64,000 nt of DNA, taken from contig NZ_DASUCC010000084.1 in assembly GCF_035762905.1 (NCBI RefSeq), positions 34,239 to 98,238 of the forward strand. The letters are read 5' to 3'. Under the pieces are notes generated by a model. It did not search any database and had not been told where the DNA came from. It saw only the letters and a program-made list of their open reading frames with translations. The position numbers and the translations under genes are program-made. This document shows positions 18,571 to 26,160 of this stretch, piece after piece. Every line of letters begins with the position of its first letter. Positions within the stretch are counted from its first letter, which is position 1. The stretch comes from DASYTH01 sp035762905 (GTDB lineage Bacteria; Actinomycetota; Actinomycetes; Mycobacteriales; Pseudonocardiaceae).

Positions 18571-21315
18571 TCAGGCCGGCGATGCCCGCAGTCCGGGCCG
18601 GGGGGTCACCACTCGGCGGTCGTGGTGGCGGACCGCGACCTTGATCAGTTCCTCGACCAGCAGCAGGCTCAGGGCCAGGCCGATGCAGCTCGACCAGAGT
18701 CCGAGGTTCAGCTCGGTGGTGCCGAGCAGCCGCTCGATCGGTTGGAACGTGGTGGCCAGGATGATGAACAGCAGCGCAAGGCCGTAGCGGCGCAGCTGGG
18801 TTACGGCCGGGATGCTGTTCCGGTCGAAGATGGTGTTGTACTGGTCGCGGGAGAGCAGCCCGGCCAGCAGGTGGAACAGCGACAGCGTGGTCAGCAGCGC
18901 CGTCGCGCCGACCACCGGTCCGCCCTGCGCGTCCCCGATCTGGTACGCCACAAGGGATCCGACCGTCATCAGCGCGCCCTGAATGCACAACCGGACCCAG
19001 TTCGCCGCGGACAGCACGGGTGCGCTGACCGGGCGTGGCTGCCGGCGCATCAAACCCGGGGTGGCGTCGTCGAAACCGAGCGCGATCGCGATCGGAATGT
19101 CGATCACCATGTTCAGCCACAGGATCTGCAGTGGGTTGAGCGGGATCCCGCCTGCGATGCCAAGCACCCCGGCGCCGAGGAAGATGGCGATGTAGGCGAC
19201 CAGCGTGGACATCTGGAACCGCAGGTACTTCAACAGGTTGTCGTAGAGCCCCCGGCCGTAGGCGACCGCGCCGACGATGGTGGCGAAGTTGTCGTCGGTG
19301 AGGATCATGACCGCGGCCTCCTTGGAGACCTCGGTGCCGGTGATCCCCATCGCCACACCGATGTCCGCGGCCTTGAGCGCCGGGGCGTCGTTGACCCCGT
19401 CGCCGGTCATGGCCACCACCGCGCCGCTCTGCTTGAGCAGCCGCACCAGGCGCAGCTTGTCCTCCGGTGCCACCCGGGCGATCACACCGATCTGCGGGAG
19501 CTGGGCGAGCAGCTCGTCGTCGCTCATCGACGCGAACTGGGTGCCGGTGATCGCCCGTCCCTCGATGCCCAGCTCGCCTGCGATGGCCGCGGCGGTGGTC
19601 GCGTGGTCCCCGGTGATCATCCGGACCCGGATGCCGGCGGACTTGCACTCCGCGATCGCCGCCTTCGCCTCCGGGCGCGGCGGGTCCACGATGCCCACCA
19701 TGGCCAGCAGGGTCAGGTCCTGCACCTGCCCGATCAGCTCGGCGTCCGGGTCGAACGTGCTGGGGTCGAAGTCCCGTTCCGCCACCACCATGACCCGCTC
19801 CCCGGCCGCCGCGATCCGGTCGTTCGCGGCGATGGCCAGGGTCCGGTTCTCCTCGGTGATCGACAGCACGGTGCCGTCCGGCTTGCGGTAGGAGCGGCTG
19901 CGGGCGATCAGCACGTCCGGCGCTCCCTTGACGTAGCACCGGATGACCGCCCTCCCCTGCGAGTCGGTCATCCGGTGGTACGTGGCCATGAACTTGTAGT
20001 CGGAGTCGAACGGAACCTCGGCCACCCGCGGGTAGCTGTGCCGGGTCTCCTCGATGTCCAGCCCGTTCTTGGCCGCCAGCACGATCAGCGCGCCCTCGGT
20101 CGGGTCGCCGATCAGGTTCTCGCCGTCCAGCACCGCGTCCGCGCACAGGATCATCGGCAGCAGGTACGGGTCGAGGTCCAGATCCCCGCCGCCGACGTGC
20201 TTGATCTCGCCGGTGGTCCGGTATCCCTCGCCGGTGACGGTGAACCGGTTCTGCCCGGGGATGACCAGCTCGCGGGCGGTCATCTTGTTCAGCGTGAGCG
20301 TGCCGGTCTTGTCCGAGCAGATCATCGAGGTGGAGCCGAGCGTCTCCACCGCGGGCAGGCGCTTGATGATCGCGTTGCGCCGGGCGATCTCCCGGGTGCC
20401 GAGGGACAGCAGCGCGGTCACCACGGCGGGCAGGCCGGTCGGGATGGCCGCCACGGCCAGCGCAACGCCGGTGATGAACAGCGTGTCGAACGACTCCCCG
20501 CGGAGCAGTCCGAGCAGCACGACCAGGATCAGCGCGATCGCCGCGATCGTCGCGATGATCTTCGACAGGCTGTCCAACTGCTTCTGCAGCGGCGTCTTGT
20601 CCGCCGTGGTGGACGCCAGCAGGTGCGCGATGTGACCGATCTCGGTGTCCATCCCGGTGCCGGTCACGATCATCTCGCCCCGGCCGCGGGTGACCGCGGT
20701 GTTCATGAACGCCATGTCGGTCCGGTCGCCGAGGGGCACGTCGGCGCCGGTGACCGGCTCGGTGGACTTGCCGACCGGCAGGCTCTCCCCGGTGAGCGCG
20801 GCCTCCTCGATCTCAAGGGTGGCCGCCACGAAGATCCGCCCGTCGGCCGGAACGCGGTTGCCCGCCTCCATCAGCACGACGTCGCCGGGCACCAGTTCCT
20901 CGGCGTCGACCTCCACCGCGATCCCGTCGCGCCGCACCCGGGCCACGGTCTTGAGCATCTGGGCCAGCGCGCGGACGCTCTCCTCCGCCTTGGCCTCCTG
21001 CCGCAGCCCGACCACCGCGTTGAAGACGGTCAGGCCGGCCAGCACCAGCGTGGTCCCGACATCCCCGGTGACCACCAGGTTCACCACCGCCGCGACCAGC
21101 AGCACGATCTGCATGAAGTCCCGGTACTGCCGGACGAACGCCGCGATGGCGCTCTCCTTCTTCCCGCCGGCCAGCCGGTTCGGTCCTCCCGACTCCAGCC
21201 GCTTGCGCGCCTCGGCCGCGCTCAGCCCCTGCTCCGGATCAACCCCGAGGGACTCGGCCACTTCGGAAGCCGCACGGGCGTGCCAGCCGGTCACCTCGCG
21301 CACTTGCTGGTCCAT
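18571..21315 (-). CDS. P-type cation-transporting ATPase (P2-like)
   Basis: 914-residue pump with the P2 architecture: N-terminal cation ATPase domain (GLSAAEARKRLESGGPNRL), actuator TGES (AALTGESLPVGK), phosphorylation motif ICSDKTGTLT with Asp335, nucleotide-binding KGAPDVL, hinge TGDGVNDAPALK and a six-span C-terminal half. The ion-binding membrane helix 4 reads AAIPTGLPAVV: residue 293 is Thr where Ca2+, Na+/K+ and H+/K+ pumps carry Glu (PEGLP). The transported ion is therefore uncertain. It lies upstream of arcB on the same strand and faces a divergent HTH gene, suggesting joint control of ion homeostasis and arginine fermentation. Confidence 0.9.
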   Translation of the reverse strand: MDQQVREVTGWHARAASEVAESLGVDPEQGLSAAEARKRLESGGPNRLAGGKKESAIAAFVRQYRDFMQIVLLVAAVVNLVVTGDVGTTLVLAGLTVFNAVVGLRQEAKAEESVRALAQMLKTVARVRRDGIAVEVDAEELVPGDVVLMEAGNRVPADGRIFVAATLEIEEAALTGESLPVGKSTEPVTGADVPLGDRTDMAFMNTAVTRGRGEMIVTGTGMDTEIGHIAHLLASTTADKTPLQKQLDSLSKIIATIAAIALILVVLLGLLRGESFDTLFITGVALAVAAIPTGLPAVVTALLSLGTREIARRNAIIKRLPAVETLGSTSMICSDKTGTLTLNKMTARELVIPGQNRFTVTGEGYRTTGEIKHVGGGDLDLDPYLLPMILCADAVLDGENLIGDPTEGALIVLAAKNGLDIEETRHSYPRVAEVPFDSDYKFMATYHRMTDSQGRAVIRCYVKGAPDVLIARSRSYRKPDGTVLSITEENRTLAIAANDRIAAAGERVMVVAERDFDPSTFDPDAELIGQVQDLTLLAMVGIVDPPRPEAKAAIAECKSAGIRVRMITGDHATTAAAIAGELGIEGRAITGTQFASMSDDELLAQLPQIGVIARVAPEDKLRLVRLLKQSGAVVAMTGDGVNDAPALKAADIGVAMGITGTEVSKEAAVMILTDDNFATIVGAVAYGRGLYDNLLKYLRFQMSTLVAYIAIFLGAGVLGIAGGIPLNPLQILWLNMVIDIPIAIALGFDDATPGLMRRQPRPVSAPVLSAANWVRLCIQGALMTVGSLVAYQIGDAQGGPVVGATALLTTLSLFHLLAGLLSRDQYNTIFDRNSIPAVTQLRRYGLALLFIILATTFQPIERLLGTTELNLGLWSSCIGLALSLLLVEELIKVAVRHHDRRVVTPRPGLRASPA

Positions 21316-21377
21316 GGGCCCTCTTTCCGCGATGCCGGCAGTGATGGGGAATATGACCGGCGATCACCCGCTGGCCT

Positions 21378-21481
21378 TCACCCGAGCGGGGTGAGTTCCT
21401 TGCCGACCTCCCGCAGCGCGACCTCTATCCCTAAAACTCTCTATAAACCCTCAAAATAAGGTATGTTGAGGAGCATTGAGG
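21378..21481. promoter_or_regulatory. Divergent intergenic region with inverted and direct repeats
   Basis: Between the ATPase and HTH starts there are three candidate operator elements. TCACCC (21378) and GGGTGA (21389) are inverted, 5 bases apart. CCTCAA (21449) and TTGAGG (21466) are inverted, 11 bases apart, in an unusually AT-rich stretch (21428-21475). A second TTGAGG follows at 21476, exactly one helical turn after the first. TAAGGTAT inside the second element could be a -10 box. Autoregulation by the adjacent HTH protein is a reasonable inference. Confidence 0.5.
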
Positions 21482-21492
21482 AAGGATAGGGA

Positions 21493-21930
21493 ATGAATGA
21501 GCAACTGTACTCGGTCGAGCAGGTCGCCGACCTGCTCGGCCTGCACGTCAAGACCGTGCGTGGTTACGTGCGGGACGGGCGGCTCAAGGCGGTCCGGATC
21601 GGCAAGCAGTACCGGATCGCCCGTGCCGACCTGGAGGCGCTGACCGGCGGACCGGTTGCGGCCCCGGCCCGGGAGACCGCCGGCCGGGTCCGGCGCGTCG
21701 AGGCGACGACGATCGTGCAGATCGACGCGATCGACCAGAACACCATGAGCCGGCTCAGCACGCTGCTCCTCGCCTCGGTGAACGGCCGGGCCGGCACCGG
21801 CGAGCGGATCCGGATCCAGACGATCTACGACGAGGAGCGGGCCAGCCTGAAGATCGTCATCGTCGGCGGGCCGGAGGACACCGCCGAACTTCTCCGGCTG
21901 GTCGGCTCGCTGCTGGAGGACGGCTCGTGA
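21493..21930 (+). CDS. Excisionase/MerR-like helix-turn-helix regulator
   Basis: 145-residue protein. Residues 5-53 form an HTH_17 (excisionase/MerR-like) domain (YSVEQVADLLGLHVKTVRGYVRDG, RLKAVRIGKQYRIARADLEAL). A Pro/Ala linker leads to an alpha/beta domain (about residues 75-145: IVQIDAIDQN, IRIQTIYDEERASLKIVIVGG, TAELLRLVGSLL) that I do not recognise and that may be a sensor or dimerisation unit. It has an AGGATAGGG ribosome site. It is divergent from the P-type ATPase/arc operon and next to paired TTGAGG repeats, so it likely controls that operon and itself. Its stop codon lies within a 27-nt repeat. Confidence 0.85.
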   Translation: MNEQLYSVEQVADLLGLHVKTVRGYVRDGRLKAVRIGKQYRIARADLEALTGGPVAAPARETAGRVRRVEATTIVQIDAIDQNTMSRLSTLLLASVNGRAGTGERIRIQTIYDEERASLKIVIVGGPEDTAELLRLVGSLLEDGS

Positions 21931-22108
21931 GCGGGAGCGAACCGTTGGGCACTGTGAGCGGGAGCGAGGCCGCGGCGCCGGCTGGACCGAGGAGCAGCGC
22001 AGCCGTGAGGGACGAGCGGCGAGCAGCGGACGAGGGAAGCCGGTGCCAGCAGCGGCCGAGCGGGAGCGAACCATGGACACTGTGAGCGGGAGCGAACCAT
22101 TCAGCACT
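21927..22108. repeat. Four copies of a 27-nt repeat flanking two gene ends
   Basis: The core GTGAGCGGGAGCGAACC recurs at 21927, 21954 (diverging after GCGAG), 22056 (first bases changed) and 22082. Within each pair the period is 27 bases, and units end in a ...CACT tail. The first unit contains the stop of the HTH gene and the last two contain the start of the alpha/beta hydrolase, so the repeat abuts or enters coding sequence at both ends. Between the pairs is a GC-rich filler. Confidence 0.7.
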
Positions 22109-22999
22109 GCCGTGATCTACAACTCGGCGGCGGGTGCGCGGCTGCTCGACGAGCGCTACGGCGCGCTGCTGGACGCCTGGCCGGTACCGCACGAGCGGCT
22201 GCGGGTCCCGAGCCGGGCGGGGGAGACCTTCGTGGTTGCCAGCGGCCCGCCGGACGCGCCGCCGGTGCTGCTGCTGCACGGCTCCGGCACCAACGCCGCC
22301 ATGTGGCAGGGGGACGTGCCCACCTGGGCCGGCCGGTTCCGGGTGTACGCCGTCGACGTCATCGGCGAGCCGGGCCGCAGCGCGCCGGCCCGGCCGCCGC
22401 TCGGCTCGGACGCCTACGCCGGCTGGCTGGACGACGTGCTTGCCGGGCTGGGGCTCGACCGGGCGTCGATCGTGGGCGCCTCGCTCGGCGGCTGGCTGGC
22501 CGTCGACTACGCCACCCGTCGCCCGGAGCGGGTGGACCGGCTCGTCCTGCTTTGCCCGGGCGGCATCGGCCGGCAGAAATGGGCCGTGCTGATCCCGGTC
22601 CTGCTGCTGATGCCGTTCGGGCGGTGGGGAAAGCGCGCGGCCATGCGGCTCTACCTCGGCCGCCCGCCGCGCGGTCTGCCCGCCTCCGGTGTGCGGCGTT
22701 TTCTCGACCACATGCTGCTGGTCCAGCGGCACTTCCGGCCCCGAAGGGAGCGGCTGCCGGTGTTCGACGACGGCACCCTGCGCCGGCTGACCATGCCGGT
22801 GCTGGTCATCGCCGGCGAGCGGGACGCCGCGCTCGACTCGCGCGACACCCGCCGCCGGCTGGCCCGCACCGTCCCGCACGCCACGGTGCGCCTGCTGCCC
22901 GGTGTCGGGCATTTCCCGGCCGGCCAGGCCCAACCGATCCTCGAGTTCCTGCTCCAAAATCCACGCGATGTGCGTGATTGTCCACGGCGGCATCCCTAG
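22073..22999 (+). CDS. Alpha/beta-hydrolase fold protein
   Basis: 308 residues from ATG 22073. The oxyanion region is LLHGSGTNAAMW, the nucleophile elbow GASLGG holds the catalytic Ser, the acid is probably Asp in GERDAALD and the His is in PGVGHFPAG. No signal peptide is visible. A hydrophobic helix (WAVLIPVLLLMPFG) lies in the cap region. The substrate cannot be inferred. The start codon lies within the 27-nt repeat array, so the N-terminal VSGSEPFST is repeat-encoded. An in-frame GTG at 22082 would also work, and upstream sequence to 22043 is repeat material rather than coding. Confidence 0.82.
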   Translation: MDTVSGSEPFSTAVIYNSAAGARLLDERYGALLDAWPVPHERLRVPSRAGETFVVASGPPDAPPVLLLHGSGTNAAMWQGDVPTWAGRFRVYAVDVIGEPGRSAPARPPLGSDAYAGWLDDVLAGLGLDRASIVGASLGGWLAVDYATRRPERVDRLVLLCPGGIGRQKWAVLIPVLLLMPFGRWGKRAAMRLYLGRPPRGLPASGVRRFLDHMLLVQRHFRPRRERLPVFDDGTLRRLTMPVLVIAGERDAALDSRDTRRRLARTVPHATVRLLPGVGHFPAGQAQPILEFLLQNPRDVRDCPRRHP

Positions 23000-23045
23000 C
23001 CTGACTGTCAGGTGTGAACCCGTATGTCCACACGGGAGGTTCGCC

Positions 23046-24635
23046 ATGCCCGAAACCCGTCCCGCGCCAACCATGTTCCGGCGGATCGGCCCGGTGCTCG
23101 CCGTACTGGTGGCGGCCGGAACGGCGATCTTCGCGTTGCTCGCACCGGCTCCGGTCGCCCGGGCCGCGACGCTGTTCAGCGACGACTTCGAGGACGGCAA
23201 CGCCGGCGGCTGGACCACCAGCGGCGGTTCCTGGACGGTGGACACCGACGGCTCCCGGGTCTACCAGCAGACCGGCACCAGTTCCGACGCCAGGGCCAGG
23301 GCCGGCCAGGCGTCCTGGACGAACTACACGGTGACCACGCGGGTCAAACCGACCGCCTTCAACGGGTCGAACCGGTTCGTCGCGCTGCTCGCCCGGGCGC
23401 AGAACGCGACCAACTACTACTACCTGGCGCTGCGCAGCTCCAACGTCGTCGAGCTGAAGAAACTGGTCGGCGGCACGGCGCAGACGCTGGCCTCGGCGCA
23501 GGTGCCGGTGTCCGTCGGCACCTGGTACACGCTGCGCCTCGAGGTGTCCGGGTCGACGCTGCGCGGCTCGGTGAACGGCGGCACGCCGCTGTCGGCCTCC
23601 GACACCCAGTACGGCGCCGGTCAGGTCGGGGTGGCGACCTTCAACGCGAGCGCGGTGTTCGACGACATCCTGGTGGACGGCGGCACCTCGGGCCCGACCC
23701 CCACGACCACGACAACGACCACGACCGGCACTCCGCCCCAGCAGCCGCCGGCCGGCTCGCCGATCGGGTGGGCCGGCGTCAACGCGCTCGGCCAGAACGG
23801 CGTGACCGGCGGCGCCGGGGGACCGGTGGTCACCGCCACCACCTCCGAGCAGTTCCTCGACTACATCGACACCGTCGGCCCGCTGGTGATCCGGGTGCAG
23901 GGAACGATGAACATCACCAGCAAGCAGGGCGTGCGCCCGAACAAGACCATCGTCGGGGTGGGCACGTCGGGCGTGATCAACGGTGGCGGGCTGGACTTCT
24001 ACCGCTCGTTCAACGTGATCGTGCGCAACCTCAAGTTCACCAACGCCGAGGACGACGCGGTCAACGTCGGCCAGAACTCGCACCACATCTGGATCGACCA
24101 CAACGAGTTCGTCACCCCGGTCGACGGTTCCATCGACATCGTCCGCGGCGCCGAGTACGTGACCGTGTCCTGGAACTGGTTCAACCAGACCGACAAGACC
24201 ATGCTGATCGGCCACTCGGACAGCAACTCCGGCGAGGACACCGGCCACCTCACGGTCACCATCCACCACAACTTCTTCGACGGTTCCCGGCAGCGGCACC
24301 CGCGGGTGCGGTTCGGCGAGCCCGTGCACGTGTTCAACAACTACTTCCGCGGCAACGAGCTGTACGGCGTCGCGTCCACAATGAACGGTGGGGTTCTCCT
24401 CGAGGGCAACTACTTCGAGAACGTGCCGTTCCCGTGCTTCTCGGCCAGCGGCTACGCCGAGTCCGGTCCGGGCCGGCTGGTGCAGCGCAACAACATCTTC
24501 ACCGGCTCCGGCGCCTGTGAGGTCGCCGGCGGCGTGGCCGAGCCCCGCAACTCCTACGCCTACACCCTCGATCCGACGGCCAACGTCCCGGCGCTGGTGC
24601 GGGCCGGAGTCGGCATCGGGCGGATCGGCGCCTGA
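23046..24635 (+). CDS. Secreted pectate lyase (PL1) with N-terminal LamG-like module
   Basis: 529 residues. A signal peptide (IGPVLAVLVAAGTAIFALLA then APVARA, cleaved near residue 39) precedes a concanavalin-like module (about 40-215: DDFEDGNAGGWTTSGGSWTV to FDDILVDGG). A Thr-rich linker and Pro/Gln stretch lead to a parallel beta-helix pectate lyase of family 1 (about 240-529). Ca2+/substrate residues are in NAEDDAVNVG, HHIWIDHNEF, DGSIDIVRGAEYVTVSWNWF, and the catalytic Arg in RQRHPRVRFG. It cleaves polygalacturonate outside the cell by beta-elimination. The long frame upstream of 23046 is non-coding. Confidence 0.92.
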   Translation: MPETRPAPTMFRRIGPVLAVLVAAGTAIFALLAPAPVARAATLFSDDFEDGNAGGWTTSGGSWTVDTDGSRVYQQTGTSSDARARAGQASWTNYTVTTRVKPTAFNGSNRFVALLARAQNATNYYYLALRSSNVVELKKLVGGTAQTLASAQVPVSVGTWYTLRLEVSGSTLRGSVNGGTPLSASDTQYGAGQVGVATFNASAVFDDILVDGGTSGPTPTTTTTTTTGTPPQQPPAGSPIGWAGVNALGQNGVTGGAGGPVVTATTSEQFLDYIDTVGPLVIRVQGTMNITSKQGVRPNKTIVGVGTSGVINGGGLDFYRSFNVIVRNLKFTNAEDDAVNVGQNSHHIWIDHNEFVTPVDGSIDIVRGAEYVTVSWNWFNQTDKTMLIGHSDSNSGEDTGHLTVTIHHNFFDGSRQRHPRVRFGEPVHVFNNYFRGNELYGVASTMNGGVLLEGNYFENVPFPCFSASGYAESGPGRLVQRNNIFTGSGACEVAGGVAEPRNSYAYTLDPTANVPALVRAGVGIGRIGA

Positions 24636-24844
24636 TCGACCCGTCCAACCGACGCTCGGCGCCCGATCGGGGTGCGCCGTTGCGAACGTTCACCGAGCGG
24701 GCTGAGCTGCCGGTCGCCGACCGGTGGCCGGCTGGACCAGCTGGAGCTGGAACCCGAGCTGCTTGGCGAACTGGCGAAGCTGGATCTGGAGGCCATCCTG
24801 CGGGCCGGTCAGGCTCCGGTGAGTTCCGCCCGTTGCCGACCCGA

Positions 24845-25109
24845 AGCCTGCGCGCCGGACTTCCCTCCGTCACCATCCCCGAGCCCGGCGGCAACCAACC
24901 CTTCTGGGCCTGCCGGCTGCACGCCCTCGGCGCCAGCCCGCCCCCGCTGTCCCGCCGCACCCTCACCCCCGCCAAGCTCGCCACCGCCATCAGCACGATC
25001 CGCACCACCGCCACCCACCGCGACGCCGCCAAGCAGCTGCCCGCCCGGCTGGGCCAGAGAGAACCCCGCGGCGGCCACCCTCACCGTGGTCGACCGCCTC
25101 CTGCACTGG
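24845..25109 (+). pseudogene. Decayed C-terminus of a GT1 (UDP-glycosyltransferase-like) gene
   Basis: One frame reads LRAGLPSVTIPEPGGNQPFW, CRLHALGASPPPLSRRTLTPAKLATAI and then shifts. A +1 frame near 25050 continues ENPAAATLTVVDRLLHW. Together these match the C-terminal acceptor/donor region of GT1 glycosyltransferases (GVPSVVTP...GDQPFW...LG..P.P..RLTPERLA.AI...A..LV..L), but there is no upstream body, start or intact frame. The rest of 24636-25124 shows no convincing gene. It is a degraded remnant, probably of a gene deleted by recombination. Confidence 0.6.
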
Positions 25110-25124
25110 ACCCGGGCGATCGGC

Positions 25125-25637
25125 TCAGTGCGGTTTGAACACGATCTGGATCGCGATCACGAGCACCCCGATGCCCCCGCCGGCAAGCGCCGAGGCGAAC
25201 AGCCGCCAGCCGGTCATGCCGGCCCGGTAGCCGGCGTAGAACCCCCAGCCGGCCAGGTTGAGGGTGCCAAGGCCGAGGATCACGCCGATGGTGTCGAACA
25301 CGTCCAGCGGGCTCAGCCAGCTGATCCCGAGCGCGGTGATCGGCGGGATGGCCACCAGGAGGAACTCGGCGTCGTCGCGCAGCAGCTGACGCCATTCGGG
25401 CCGGGTCAGCGCGCGCCTCACGGCCATGTGCCTGGTCATCGACCCGGCGAACAGATGCGCCAGCATGAGCGCCAGCGTGGGCAGGACGATCACGACGGCG
25501 ATTCCCAAGAAGTGCGGGTGACCCTCCCAGCCGGTGTAGACGGCCAGGACCGACATGAGGACCACGGTGCCGTAGATGGCTCGCTCCGGATCCAGCCCCA
25601 TCACCCGGTGATGGTGGTGCTTCTGCGGGTGGGTCAC
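25125..25637 (-). CDS. Four-span integral membrane protein, function unknown
   Basis: 170 residues from GTG 25637; an in-frame ATG at 25703 would add 22 residues. After a His-rich N-terminus (HPQKHHHHRV) there are hydrophobic segments at about AIYGTVVLMSVLAVYTG, FLGIAVVIVLPTLALMLAHLF, FLLVAIPPITALGISWL, TIGVILGLGTLNLAGWGFYAG and LFASALAGGGIGVLVIAIQIV. A conserved-looking loop (SMTRHMAVRRALTRPEWRQLLRDDAEF) lies in the middle. I do not recognise a named family. A near-perfect palindrome at 25763-25798 lies upstream of its start. Confidence 0.7.
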   Translation of the reverse strand: MTHPQKHHHHRVMGLDPERAIYGTVVLMSVLAVYTGWEGHPHFLGIAVVIVLPTLALMLAHLFAGSMTRHMAVRRALTRPEWRQLLRDDAEFLLVAIPPITALGISWLSPLDVFDTIGVILGLGTLNLAGWGFYAGYRAGMTGWRLFASALAGGGIGVLVIAIQIVFKPH

Positions 25638-25762
25638 GGCGCCATTCTCGAGGAACACGGCTTCTGGTTCGGCACCCGAACGGGGTGGGTCCTGGTCCGG
25701 CAACGTTCGCGGCGGGCCGGGGCCGCGCCCGGCTCCGGCCGATACGCCGGCATGGCCGGGTT

Positions 25763-25798
25763 GTCATCCGTGGCGCACCGGTGTGCCATCCGGATGAC
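25763..25798. promoter_or_regulatory. 36-base near-perfect inverted repeat
   Basis: GTCATCCG at 25763 pairs with CGGATGAC at 25791, and the inner arms TGGCGCACC and GGTGTGCCA pair with one mismatch, leaving only a two-base bulge. It lies 60 bases upstream of the longest possible start of the minus-strand membrane protein gene. It may be an operator or an RNA hairpin; the sequence does not decide. Confidence 0.45.
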
Positions 25799-26058
25799 GG
25801 CAGCGTGATGGTCTATTTCACCGGACCGATGATGCGCGCCAATCCGATCGGCAATGGGTGAGTATCCGAACTTCGGGCCGCATGGCCCTTGGCATGAATG
25901 TCCGTCGCCGGTGCCGTATCCGTTCGGGAGATGCGGCCTGAGCTGGGATTTCGGCGACTTAGCGTAGCTGAATGGGGCCCGATCGAGGCCATAGTGGTAA
26001 TTCGTTGGGGTGGAGGTATTGCGCCCCGTGACGGGTTGCGAGGGCGGCGGGAACACGC

Positions 26059-26092
26059 TTAGACTTCGACGATTAGCTTTACGGAAATCTAA
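26059..26092. promoter_or_regulatory. Inverted repeat upstream of the surface-protein gene
   Basis: TTAGACTTCG (26059-26068) and CGGAAATCTAA (26082-26092) are inverted copies with one mismatch and a 13-base AT-rich spacer, 68 bases before the ATG at 26161. The position suits an operator or promoter element for the surface protein. Confidence 0.35.
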
Positions 26093-26160
26093 CACGTGGG
26101 ATTATTCGCGGGGTCTGGGGTTCGGTTTCGGCTGCGTCGAATTGGATTCCGGGCATCATC

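Larger units (their letters stand above)
25704..26160. other. 457-base gene-free region with two inverted repeats
   Basis: No coding sequence is supported here. It separates the divergent membrane protein and surface protein genes. It contains the long interrupted palindrome at 25763-25798, a GGGCC-gcat-GGCCC palindrome near 25880, and TTAGACTTCG / CGGAAATCTAA at 26059-26092. GC content drops notably between about 25960 and 26130, which suits promoters. Confidence 0.5.
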
